A program made the position numbers and the translations under genes. Below are positions 52,395 to 61,900 of a stretch of 64,000 nucleotides of DNA, piece after piece. The notes beneath the pieces are model-generated. The model did no database searches. It was not told the DNA's origin and saw only the letters and a program-made list of their open reading frames with translations. Numbering within the stretch: the stretch's first letter is position 1; each line of letters begins with the position of its first letter. Origin of the DNA: Candidatus Opimibacter skivensis (lineage in GTDB: Bacteria > Bacteroidota > Bacteroidia > Chitinophagales > Saprospiraceae); assembly GCA_016722045.1 (NCBI GenBank), contig JADKGY010000029.1, forward strand, positions 310,001-374,000, given 5' to 3'.

Positions 52395-53510
52395 ATGATT
52401 ATCGGCGTACCTAAGGAAATAAAAACGAATGAAAACAGAGTGGCACTTACGCCGGCTGGAGCATTAGAGCTGACAAAAAGAGGACATAAGGTCTATGTCC
52501 AGCATAATGCCGGAGTCAATAGCGGTTTTGAAGATTCAGCCTATGAAGCCCGTGGAGCTGTCATACTACCCAACATAGAGGATACTTATGCGATAGCGGA
52601 CATGATCATCAAGGTAAAGGAACCCATTGATGTTGAATATCCACTGATCAAAAAAGACCAGCTCCTTTTTACTTATTTCCATTTTGCTTCTTATGAGCCG
52701 CTGACACGGGCAATGATAAAAAATGAAGCAATCTGTCTTGCTTATGAAACTGTAGAACTCCCTGATCGAACTCTTCCACTCTTGGTCCCTATGTCCGAAG
52801 TCGCAGGCCGTATGGCCGTCCAGGAAGGAGCCAAATTTCTTGAAAAACCAGAAGGGGGCAGAGGCGTGTTACTTGGAGGTGTCCCTGGTGTTGCTCCGGC
52901 TCAGGTCCTTGTGCTCGGTGGAGGTATCGTAGGTACACAAGCCGCTAAGATGGCTGCTGGCCTCGGCGCCCATGTAACGATTCTGGATGTTAATCTCAAT
53001 CGGTTGAGATACCTGTCAGACATCATGCCTCCGAATGTCACCACCATGTATTCAAATGAACTAAATATCCGTGAACTCATCCGTACCCATGAGTTAATAA
53101 TAGGCGCTGTTCTTATTCCGGGTGCCAAAGCTCCAATGCTTATCACCAGGGACATGCTCAAAGAAATGCAGCCCGGAACCGTGTTGGTTGATGTCGCGGT
53201 CGACCAGGGAGGTTGTATCGAAACATGTCGTCCTACGACACACGACGATCCTATTTTTGTTATTGATGGTGTCGTCCACTATTGTGTAGCTAACATGCCA
53301 GGAGCAGTGCCATATACGTCCACAATAGCCCTTACCAATGCCACGCTGCCTTATGCCTTGCGTCTGGCTGACAAAGGTTGGAAAGAAGCCTGCCGCCAGG
53401 ATCATGCACTGAAACTTGGCCTTAATGTAGTAAGTAGCAAGGTAGTTTACAAAGGAGTTGCCGATGCTTTTGGCCTGCCACTCGTCAATGTAGACTCAAT
53501 CCTCGCGTAA
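52395..53510 (+). CDS. ald: Alanine dehydrogenase
   Basis: A 371-residue NAD-dependent alanine dehydrogenase. MIIGVPKEIKTNENRVALTP, GVNSGFEDSAYEARGA and KVKEP form the N-terminal domain. LLGGVPGVAPAQVLVLGGGI and the Rossmann fold follow, then DVAVDQGGCIETCRPTTHDD and YCVANMPGAVPYTSTIALTN. It interconverts alanine and pyruvate plus ammonia. Confidence 0.97.
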   Translation: MIIGVPKEIKTNENRVALTPAGALELTKRGHKVYVQHNAGVNSGFEDSAYEARGAVILPNIEDTYAIADMIIKVKEPIDVEYPLIKKDQLLFTYFHFASYEPLTRAMIKNEAICLAYETVELPDRTLPLLVPMSEVAGRMAVQEGAKFLEKPEGGRGVLLGGVPGVAPAQVLVLGGGIVGTQAAKMAAGLGAHVTILDVNLNRLRYLSDIMPPNVTTMYSNELNIRELIRTHELIIGAVLIPGAKAPMLITRDMLKEMQPGTVLVDVAVDQGGCIETCRPTTHDDPIFVIDGVVHYCVANMPGAVPYTSTIALTNATLPYALRLADKGWKEACRQDHALKLGLNVVSSKVVYKGVADAFGLPLVNVDSILA

Positions 53511-53664
53511 GTAAGAACAATCCATTATGATTGTCCGTCACAATCGCAGGCTCAACCCCTTGCGGTTGCCGATGCGATCACACTAAAAAAATAAATTTTC
53601 CCAAATGAAAATTTACTTTTAACTTACAATTCGGGAATATATTTTTCACTCTTAATCACAAAGT

Positions 53665-53931
53665 ATGTATATCACTTTTGAAGAATTGCGGAGAATTAAA
53701 CACGCCTTACCTACTGGCAGTGTAAAGAGAATAGCTGACGAGCTGCAGGTCGAAGAACAGACCGTCAGGAATTATTTTGGAGCAAAAAAATATGAAAATG
53801 GTCAAATCGTATCTCAACATATTCAACCTGGTCCTGATGGTGGAATAGTGAGCCTCGAAGATGATACTATCCTTAACCTTGCAAGGAAAATCATCGAAGA
53901 GTCCACTCACGATACGATGGCTCAGAACTAA
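53665..53931 (+). CDS. Small HTH DNA-binding protein
   Basis: An 88-residue protein. LPTGSVKRIADELQVEEQTV followed by RNYFG looks like a helix-turn-helix, and the rest is acidic and helical. I do not recognise a named family. A terminator overlaps its stop. It may regulate a neighbouring gene, but nothing in the sequence shows which. Confidence 0.7.
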   Translation: MYITFEELRRIKHALPTGSVKRIADELQVEEQTVRNYFGAKKYENGQIVSQHIQPGPDGGIVSLEDDTILNLARKIIEESTHDTMAQN

Positions 53932-53968
53932 AAAAAGGTGACCACTGTAATCAGTGTCACCTTTTTTT
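53931..53968. terminator. Bidirectional intrinsic terminator
   Basis: AAAAAAGGTGAC-CACTG-TAAT-CAGTG-TCACCTTTTTTT between the HTH gene and convergent trmN6. The left A-run overlaps the HTH gene's stop codon. Confidence 0.88.
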
Positions 53969-53998
53969 ATTCCGAATTTTCATTTCGATCAAAGACAT

Positions 53999-54757
53999 TT
54001 ACTGTTTTTGACCTGTCTTTTTTATCCAATGAGTATTATGACTGATTTTTGTAAAATCAAGATACACCTTGTTGTATCTGTTGTATGACTCATAAATATC
54101 AATTCGGGTTATTTCAGGTACTGTCAGTACGGAATGAAAATGTAAAAGAGATCTTCCCGGGACACTATCCGTCCGGAAAGAATATACATCCATGCGATCC
54201 TGACAATATAATCCGCACTCATTTGCGGATACAATCCAGTCATACGCGGTATCAAATGGAACCACTATGCACAAATGTCCCGATGTATTCAATCTGCCTG
54301 AAAACGCTTCCATCCAAATTTGTGAAGAAACTACAGCATGCTTAGCCTTTGCATTAACATTATTTTTAGCTTCTAATTGTTTATAAAAAAAAGGAGGATT
54401 GCACAACACAAGGTCAAATTTGCTTTTCGTTGAGGATGAATATGTAAAAATGTTTTCATGTTGAGCAATTAATCTTTCTGACCAAAACGAATTTTTAAAA
54501 TTAGAATCAGCTAGCTCAATTGCTGCTTCATCAAAATCAATAGCTGTGATCGCCGCATCTTCAAAATAATACGCCATCATTAATGCAAGAATCCCTGTAC
54601 CCGATCCAACATCAAATATTCGTTTTGGATTTTCAACAATCTTTGGTACCCATGCACCTAAAAGCAACGCATCAGTCCCAATTTTAAATACATCAACATG
54701 CTGCCGGATAGAAATCCCATTCCATTTGAAAATTTCTTCCGGTTTCTTCAATGTCAA
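53999..54757 (-). CDS. trmN6: tRNA1(Val) (adenine37-N6)-methyltransferase TrmN6-like
   Basis: A 252-residue class I methyltransferase with FKIGTDALLLGAWVP at the N terminus, the SAM motif FDVGSGTGILALMMA and the NPPFFYK catalytic motif (NPPF type for N6-adenine). This is the YfiC/TrmN6 pattern. It probably methylates A37 of tRNA-Val. Confidence 0.88.
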   Translation of the reverse strand: MTLKKPEEIFKWNGISIRQHVDVFKIGTDALLLGAWVPKIVENPKRIFDVGSGTGILALMMAYYFEDAAITAIDFDEAAIELADSNFKNSFWSERLIAQHENIFTYSSSTKSKFDLVLCNPPFFYKQLEAKNNVNAKAKHAVVSSQIWMEAFSGRLNTSGHLCIVVPFDTAYDWIVSANECGLYCQDRMDVYSFRTDSVPGRSLLHFHSVLTVPEITRIDIYESYNRYNKVYLDFTKISHNTHWIKKTGQKQ

Positions 54758-54778
54758 TTTATTAACATGGTAAAGTTC

Positions 54779-54840
54779 TTAGCCCCCTTTAGGGGGTTGG
54801 GGGCAAGGATGAAGGGTGAGCAAGCGAAGTTTGGGGGCAA
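54779..54840. repeat. G/C-rich low-complexity hairpin region
   Basis: Contains AGCCCCCTTTAGGGGGTT hairpin and two TGGGGGCAA words directly behind the lectin-domain gene stop. Confidence 0.65.
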
Positions 54841-55923
54841 TTAATTTTCACGGTCTCCCGTAAATGCAATTTTAATGGCTTCACTCGATTCCAAATTTGA
54901 TTCAAGACTCACCCGCTGTGTACTCAAACCATCATATACTGATATTGCTGCAGTATTGGGAGGTACCATACCCACATTATGGGCATACAAAATGAGATCC
55001 TGTGCAAAGCCAATCAACGTCGTCTGTATCACGTATTTATCACCTGTCAACTGATAATTTGTAATCAGCCAGTCTGGTCCAAGCTTGAGGGAGATAATAT
55101 CACCATCAATCGTATTATAATCCCAAACACTGATAGTCAGTTTCCGGGATTTTACTTCAATAGTACCTGTCTCTTTCACAGCGACTGAATCAGCGGCTAT
55201 ATCCTTGGGGGCTACTTCGAGCTCTTTTATTGACCAGGAAAGTAAATCCTGATATGAATGCTGATCAGATGTAGAAGCTGTGAATCCAAGCCAGGCTGTA
55301 TGATCAGGGCTGTTTATTTTCTCCGCTACATCCAGCTTGACCGAAAGAACCGGGAATAAGTAGCTATCAAGATAAACCTGGAGACGTCCATCACGGTAAA
55401 TGATACGCGTGAAGTGCGAATGACCATCTGTTATTTCAGGAATTTCGTGAACTGTCGCATACCTGCGATAAGTCTTAGTCTCCGGACTGTAGAAAGATAA
55501 ATTGATATGATTGCGACTTCCTTCATTGTCGTCTTTTGTATCAAATTCTAAAGCGACACCATAAGGGATTTCTTTATACCCGATGTCATCACCTATTCCT
55601 CCGGTGATATCAGGAGATTGAGCCTGTATGACGAACGCAAATCCATCGCCTGGCATCATCTTTGACGAATCACTTGATATAAGAAATGTAAATTCTGTCT
55701 CAAATCCGCCTGTAAAATCTATCTTCTTCGCAGAATACCAGCATGCACCCGATTGTCGGGGTTTATCTGCTGTAAGCCGTAGTCGCTCCCCTGCAATAAT
55801 GGCTGATCCATCAAGATTGACATTGTCGCTGAAAGCTTTAAAATCATTGATTTGAAACATATATTTCTGACCTTCTGACAGATTATATGTGAATAACAAA
55901 AAAAAGAAAAAACTGCATTTCAT
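54841..55923 (-). CDS. Secreted protein with an L-type (legume-like) lectin domain
   Basis: A 360-residue protein starting MKCSFFFFLLFTYNLSEGQK (signal peptide). The domain that follows has GGFETEFTFLISSDSSK, PGDGFAFVIQAQS, GYKEIPYGVALEFDTKDD, NHINLSFY and DHTAWLGFTAST, the order and motifs of a legume-lectin-like beta-sandwich with its calcium/sugar site. No T9SS tail is evident. The start at 55923 excludes an upstream stretch that is antisense or non-coding. Probably binds glycans outside the cell. The ligand is unknown. Confidence 0.85.
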   Translation of the reverse strand: MKCSFFFFLLFTYNLSEGQKYMFQINDFKAFSDNVNLDGSAIIAGERLRLTADKPRQSGACWYSAKKIDFTGGFETEFTFLISSDSSKMMPGDGFAFVIQAQSPDITGGIGDDIGYKEIPYGVALEFDTKDDNEGSRNHINLSFYSPETKTYRRYATVHEIPEITDGHSHFTRIIYRDGRLQVYLDSYLFPVLSVKLDVAEKINSPDHTAWLGFTASTSDQHSYQDLLSWSIKELEVAPKDIAADSVAVKETGTIEVKSRKLTISVWDYNTIDGDIISLKLGPDWLITNYQLTGDKYVIQTTLIGFAQDLILYAHNVGMVPPNTAAISVYDGLSTQRVSLESNLESSEAIKIAFTGDREN

Positions 55924-56127
55924 GATCAAATATGACAAAGAACTAATCTTTTTGTAGAGACGGTCACCTAATGTACACATAGAACGAAGCATTGAAAGCC
56001 AATTCAAATGAAAAAAAATCATCATACAAAAATAGGAAAGGGAATCCGATCCATAAGAAAGGCTTTTCGTATTCACAAATCATTGGGTTTCAATATTTAG
56101 GAGCTAAAACACCTGATTATTCAAAAT

Positions 56128-56172
56128 TAAAAAGAGCCCATAACACAACTTATGTATTGCGTTATGAGCTCT
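56128..56172 (-). terminator. Intrinsic terminator of the tRNA-Glu gene
   Basis: On the minus strand, AGAGCTCATAACGC pairs with the GTGTTATGGGCTCT segment, followed by TTTTT. It begins 6 bp after the tRNA 3' end. Confidence 0.85.
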
Positions 56173-56177
56173 AAATG

Positions 56178-56249
56178 CAGCCCCTAGGGGAATCGAACCC
56201 CTCTTTACAGAATGAAAATCTGCCGTCCTAACCGATAGACGAAGGGGCC
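56178..56249 (-). tRNA. tRNA-Glu (UUC)
   Basis: On the minus strand, a 72-nt cloverleaf: acceptor GGCCCCT with AGGGGCT, D-arm GTCTATCGGTTAGGAC, anticodon loop TTTTCAT with anticodon TTC, and T-arm AGGGGTTCGATTCCCCT. CCA is not encoded. A terminator follows. Confidence 0.95.
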
Positions 56250-56457
56250 GTCTACTCGGATGCTTCCTAAAAAGCAGGGCAAAATTAGAATTTTTTAAAA
56301 CTAACAGCTAAATATTTTGGAGAATATATCCTTTCACTGCTTCTATATCAATCTATTAAGCTGGTAACCAGATGAGTATAAAAAGGCATTGGCTTAATAT
56401 ATCGAACAACTGTAGAAAAAACATTAGTCTTATTCCTCCTTTTGAACGTTAAGCGTT

Positions 56458-56465
56458 TATTTTTG
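56458..56465 (+). promoter_or_regulatory. TAnnTTTG promoter box for gap
   Basis: TATTTTTG, 39 bp before the ATG at 56505. A TTTG lies 13 bp upstream, at short spacing. Confidence 0.45.
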
Positions 56466-56504
56466 TCTCTCTTAATTCAGCAGCTTCAATTTAATCCTTA
56501 CATC

Positions 56505-57497
56505 ATGGCAAAAAGAATTGCAATTAACGGCTTTGGCCGAATAGGTCGTCTTACATTCCGGAAACTCTACGATATGCCCGGAGTTAAAATCGTCGGCATA
56601 AATGATTTAACTGATCCCACCACTCTGGCTCATCTTCTTAAATATGACTCAGCTCAGGGTGCATTCAATAAAGATGTCAGGGTTGATGGAAATTATCTCT
56701 TAGTGGATGACGAGCGAATCCTTATCTCAGCTATAAAATCGCCCGCTGAATTGTGGAAAGGCTTAGATGTAGACACTGTCCTCGAGTGTACAGGCCTTTT
56801 TACTGACCGTGAAAAGGCATCTCAACATATCAGACCTGATGGTGCCAAAAGGGTGATCATCAGTGCTCCTGCGAAAGGAAGCGATGTGCCTACGATCGTA
56901 ATGGGAATAAATGAACATTTAATTGATCCAAAGGAAACTGTTTTTTCAAATGCATCCTGTACCACCAACTGCCTCGCACCACTGGTAAAAATACTGATTG
57001 ATAATTGGGGAATTAAAATGGGCTCGATGATTACCATTCATGCCTATACTTCTGATCAGAATCTTCAGGATGCTCCTCACCGGGATTTACGACGCGCTCG
57101 AGCTGCCGCTTACAATATCATACCTACCAGCACTGGGGCTGCATCAGCATTGAAACTGGTCATCCCTGAAATTGGAAGCAAATTAGGGGCAATGTCTTAC
57201 CGTGTGCCCGTGATCAGCGGCTCAATCGTAGATCTAAGCGTTGTATTGGAAAAACCAGCAACAGAAAGCGAGATCAATGCTGCATTTTTGGATGCTTCAC
57301 GAAATCGTATGAAAGGATACCTCCAGTATTGTACGGATCCGATCGTTTCAGGTGATGTGATCAGAAATTCACATTCATGTGTCTTTGATTCATTGATGAC
57401 TGAAGTTACCGGAGATCTCGTTAAAGTAGTTGGCTGGTATGATAATGAAGCCGGTTACTCTTCCAGGTTATCCGAATTAGCATTCATGCTTTCCTGA
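56505..57497 (+). CDS. gap: Glyceraldehyde-3-phosphate dehydrogenase, type I
   Basis: A 330-residue GAPDH. RIAINGFGRIGRLTFRKL is the NAD-binding start, SNASCTTNCLAP holds the catalytic cysteine at about residue 151, and HAYTSDQNLQDAPHRDLRRA and WYDNEAGYSSRL complete the signature. It works in glycolysis with the pgk gene 14 bp downstream. The ATG at 56505 is preferred over one at 56442 because a promoter box lies between them. Confidence 0.97.
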   Translation: MAKRIAINGFGRIGRLTFRKLYDMPGVKIVGINDLTDPTTLAHLLKYDSAQGAFNKDVRVDGNYLLVDDERILISAIKSPAELWKGLDVDTVLECTGLFTDREKASQHIRPDGAKRVIISAPAKGSDVPTIVMGINEHLIDPKETVFSNASCTTNCLAPLVKILIDNWGIKMGSMITIHAYTSDQNLQDAPHRDLRRARAAAYNIIPTSTGAASALKLVIPEIGSKLGAMSYRVPVISGSIVDLSVVLEKPATESEINAAFLDASRNRMKGYLQYCTDPIVSGDVIRNSHSCVFDSLMTEVTGDLVKVVGWYDNEAGYSSRLSELAFMLS

Positions 57498-57511
57498 TAA
57501 TCCTGAAATAC

Positions 57512-58729
57512 ATGAAAGGAGATTTAAATAATCTGGATGTTAAAGGCCATAAAGTCATTGTACGCGTTGACTTCAATGTTCCACTAGATGATCAGTACAA
57601 TGTCACCGATGATACACGTATCAGAGGTGCTATTCCGACGATCAAATATCTATTGGACAAAGGAGCCAGAGTAATTTTGCTTTCTCATTTTGAAAGACCT
57701 TTAAAAAGTTTACTACCTAATGGTGAGATTGACAGAGTTAAATTCACATTGAATCATGTTGTCCCTGCTCTCGAAAAACTATTGGGTCAGAAAGTTGCTT
57801 TTTTCCCGGATACCATCGGTGAAAAAGTAAATTCAAAAGTGAATGATCTCCAGGATGGAGATATCCTTTTACTTGAAAATACCCGCTTCTATGCTGGTGA
57901 AGAAAAAGGAGATCCGGTATTTGCCAAACAATTATCCTCACTTGGTGATTTTTATGTCAATGATGCTTTTGGTGCGGCACACAGAGCTCATGCCTCCACA
58001 TCTGTGATGGCAGATTACTTTGATGCTGATCACAAAGCATTTGGTTTTTTGATGAAAAGCGAATTAGACAATGCTAAACAGGTATTAGATAATCCTAAAC
58101 GTCCTTTCATCGCGATACTTGGCGGTGCAAAAGTATCCGACAAGATCTTATTGATTGAATCACTTCTTGATAAAGCAGATAAAATAATTATCGGAGGAGG
58201 TATGGCCTACACCTTCATTCGCGCTCAAGGTGGTCAAACGGGAAAATCATTAGTGGAAGAAGATAAACTTGAACTCGCGAATCAACTATTAACCAAAGCT
58301 GCAAAACTTGGCAAATCAATTGAGTTGCCATCAGATAGTATCGCGGCAGATAAATTTGCAGCAGATGCCAATTTTAAAAATGTTCCTTCTAATGAAATCC
58401 CCGAAGGATGGATGGGATTAGATATTGGACTTACAGCCAGATTTGAATATGCTAACCATCTCAAAGGAGCAGGTACCATATTATGGAATGGCCCAATGGG
58501 CGTTTTCGAAATGGACGCATTCTCACATGGAACAAAAGCAATAGCACAGGCAGTAGCAGATGTCACAAAGACCGGAACATTTTCATTGATTGGTGGCGGT
58601 GATTCCGTAGCCGCAATTCATCAAAGCGGTCTTGCAGATTCCGTCAGCTTCATCAGCACAGGAGGTGGCGCCATGCTCGAACTACTCGAAGGAAAAACAC
58701 TTCCCGGAGTTGCAGCTATTCTAAAATAA
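57512..58729 (+). CDS. pgk: Phosphoglycerate kinase
   Basis: A 405-residue PGK. RVDFNVPLDDQYNVTDDTRI, LLSHFERPLK, LLLENTRFYAGEEKGD and NDAFGAAHRAHAS belong to the N-terminal domain, GGAKVSDKILLIESLL and IIGGGMAYTF to the C-terminal domain, with GGGDSVAAIH near the end. It transfers phosphate between 1,3-bisphosphoglycerate and ADP. The first loop reads SHFERP where SHLGRP is usual. Same operon as gap. Confidence 0.97.
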   Translation: MKGDLNNLDVKGHKVIVRVDFNVPLDDQYNVTDDTRIRGAIPTIKYLLDKGARVILLSHFERPLKSLLPNGEIDRVKFTLNHVVPALEKLLGQKVAFFPDTIGEKVNSKVNDLQDGDILLLENTRFYAGEEKGDPVFAKQLSSLGDFYVNDAFGAAHRAHASTSVMADYFDADHKAFGFLMKSELDNAKQVLDNPKRPFIAILGGAKVSDKILLIESLLDKADKIIIGGGMAYTFIRAQGGQTGKSLVEEDKLELANQLLTKAAKLGKSIELPSDSIAADKFAADANFKNVPSNEIPEGWMGLDIGLTARFEYANHLKGAGTILWNGPMGVFEMDAFSHGTKAIAQAVADVTKTGTFSLIGGGDSVAAIHQSGLADSVSFISTGGGAMLELLEGKTLPGVAAILK

Positions 58730-58759
58730 CTTTTCCACTTAATTTAGTTTTTATACAAA

Positions 58760-58816
58760 AAAAAAGCAAAAAAGTTATCCGTAGTCTGAGACTACGGATA
58801 ACTTTTTTGCTTTTTT
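58760..58816. repeat. 57-bp near-perfect palindrome (possible bidirectional terminator)
   Basis: Perfect 28-bp arms (58760-58787 and 58789-58816) around one base. The core AAAAGTTATCCGTAGT/ACTACGGATAACTTTT is shared with the palindrome at 28218-28284. It lies between the convergent pgk and the 1559-residue gene and ends in T-runs, so terminator function is possible here. Confidence 0.9.
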
Positions 58817-58856
58817 CATCTGATTCAATTAGCGAGGCCGCCCCACTATTCACTAT

Positions 58857-58900
58857 GGTTGTTGAACTGTAGCACAAAGTTGAGTTCAGCAAGTCGAGGA
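58857..58900. repeat. Dispersed imperfect palindrome, copy 4
   Basis: GGTTGTTGAACTGTAGCAC followed by AGTTGAGTTCAGCAAGTCGA. Shares the core with copies at 2771, 10629 and 29412. Confidence 0.8.
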
Positions 58901-58904
58901 ACAC

Positions 58905-58947
58905 TATTCACTGATTACTGATTACCTCTTACTGATTACCTTTTTCT
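58905..58947. repeat. CTGATTACC-type array behind the 1559-residue gene
   Basis: Repeated ACTGATTAC/CTGATTACC units. On the minus strand, after the gene's stop, they read GGTAATCAG and GGTAATCAGTAA, the same family as behind miaA and the ABC ATPase gene. Confidence 0.85.
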
Positions 58948-58949
58948 GA

Positions 58950-61900
58950 TTACCTTATTATCGTAATTCCACCTTTCACCGTTTCTGTGAGATCTTCATA
59001 TTGCAGTTCTGCCGTATACACATACACTCCGGGTAGTAACGGTTGTCCATTGAATTTACCATCCCAGCCATCACTTTCATTACCAGGCATTCCTCCTATT
59101 TTGTTAAATAAAAGATTTCCCCAGCGATCATATATTCTGAGATAACCAATTCCAATGAGATTACGTCGTCCTGAAATAAAGAATACATCATTGATTCCAT
59201 CTCCGTTTGGTGAAAAGACAGTAGGAATAAATATGATTCTCGGAACGATCACCTTCAGATGCATTGAATCACTTGCTGTACAACCAGCAGTGTCGGTGAC
59301 GATCGCCGTTACATTACCACTTGAACTGGCTATAAACTCAAGCTTAGGACATCCGGGACATGTCAATCCATCATAGCCACCCCACTCTATATCGTTGATA
59401 GCATTCGGTGTGATGTTCGTTATTAAATCAATCTTTACAGAATCACCTCCGGCTACAATTTGATCAGCCCCCAGGTCAACAGTAATCTGTATAGGTTCAT
59501 TCAGATTAAATATTTTGGTAAATGAGCATCCATTCTGATCTGTGACCGTCAAACTATATTGACCAGGTGAAAGAGAAGACAGCGATGTTCCGCCCTGAGG
59601 ACTGACTGACCACTGGTAAGTGTAAGGGCCTATTCCACCTATCACCCCGTTGATCACTAATGCACCATTATCATCTCCGAAACATGTGATATTCATCAGA
59701 CTCACATCGATATCATTGATGATCAGGTTACTTTCCGGAACAACAGCTGATGCTGTTTTTTCACAACCATTGTCTTTATTATGAATCTTAAGAACATAGG
59801 TACCACCTTGCGAAACGTCAATGTCCGGTCCTGTGTTGCTACCGACAATCAGTCCGTCTGCAGTAGTCCAAAAGAAATCATACTCAACTATAGGTGCTCC
59901 CAGCGTGGATTGAACACCTGATATAGTTGTATTGCAATCAATCGTATCACCAGGTGTAAGCACTAAGCTTGTCAATGCAGTATCAATAGTCACAAAGGCC
60001 CTGTCTGTACTTTGACAACCATTTGAAGTGTCTTTCACAATGATATCATACTGACCTACTTCATCAACGATAATGGAAACGCCATCAGTAGGTCCTACAA
60101 TATGACCACCTACTGTAGTCCAGTTATAAGTGATGTTTGTTCCTGTTGATGATCCACCTCCTAAAACAAACGTGACACTATCACAAGTGAGTACTCTGTC
60201 AAGACCTGCATCTGCATTCGGTGTGTTAGCATCCTTTGTCACAGTGACAGAAACTGAATCTGCGCATCCGGATAAACTATGCGTAACTTTTAGCTGATAA
60301 ACACCTTCTTTACCTACCTGAGCCATTGAAGTAGTCGCTCCACTATTGATGACACCCGTAGCCGTAGTCCATTGATAAAGAATAGCGCCACCCGATGATG
60401 CACTACCATCTAAGAGCAATACATTTCCACCTGCACATGTCAGTACAAAACTTGGATTACTGATTACGGCTTGTGGTGGATCATATACGTTGATGGTAAT
60501 ACTCTTGATAAAATCACAACCATCATCCAGATAATGATAGGTGATCACATGAGAACCTGCTCCGGCGAGCACAGGATCAAACTTGCCATTGACCACATCA
60601 GTGATTCCTGTTCCAGACCAATCACCAACTCCATTTCCACCCACAACAGTTACTTGCAGATTGATCGGTGTCGTCCCTGTATATAAACAGATATCAGACT
60701 GAGGCTTAACTGTAATCATAGGCGTTGGACATGCGCGTGCTATGCAAGAGAATGTATCTATTCGCTGAGGGCAAGGTCCTGCAGTTTGCGAAATAATTTC
60801 AATAGCCACACTATCGCCCGGCACCAGGCCTCCAAAATCTATACAATTCCCTGTGACAACTCCTATCTGGGGCGTGAGTGCATTTACAACGTAATTGGAA
60901 ACTAACGGATCCGGAGTCCAGCAAAAACTAACACCACTTGTATTTGACATACAATTCACTACAGGTAAATTCAAAGCAGCTCCGACAGTCAAATTTTGAG
61001 AAATCAGATCTGAAGTACATCCATTATCTGTGATCTGAAGTCTTATAGTTTTAGATCCTGGCGTTGCATAACTTAATTCATATGGTCCCTGACCTGCCCC
61101 CGATACAATTGTAGCAGCTCCAAAATCATATGCATATGTAGCACCCGGAGATGCATTGCCTGTATACGTCACCGTTGCATTATCAGTTATACATATGAGA
61201 GGATCAACAGTGAAATCTGCAGTAAGAGAATCGAAGACTGTAATCAAAAAAGGCTCGCTAAACGAACAGCCATTGACATCAGTTGTAAACGTTACCTGAT
61301 GCTGACCAGAACCTGAAATAATAGGATTAAATAATCCAAGAGCTGTATCGATTATACCAGGTCCGGCCCATACACCTACTCCAGGATTACCATTCACTAA
61401 AGCACTCAGCGAAATGATAGACGGTGCATTAAGACAGGCACTATCGATGCCGGAAACAACTATTGTAGGTGGAGGACAATTTTGTGCAGTACAAGTAGTA
61501 GTGACTACTATATCATCACACGGTCCATTACTTAGGACAGTCAGGGTCAGTGTCACCATGTCATTCGGATTGAGCATATTGACGGTATAAACACTTGATA
61601 CTGTACCTATAGGTGCTCCATTATTGATTGAGACTGTATAAGCACTGGCCCCTACTACATCATCCCAATCAAAAGTGATTGAATTAATGGTTGAGGAGCA
61701 ATTGACAATGGGTGTCAATAAATTACTGACTATCACATCATGAGAAATGATGCTGGTATCACAACCCGGTTGAATCACCTGAAGGCTGATCGTTTTCGTA
61801 CCATCAATATTCCAGCTTACAGAGTAGGGCCCGGCTCCGCTTCCTGTTACAGAAGACGGATTATCAAAATCCCATACATATTGAGCTGTTGGGCCTGCTG

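Noticed and set aside
55992..56174. 60-codon open frame on the plus strand before tRNA-Glu
   Set aside because: It covers the terminator of the tRNA gene and has no domain.
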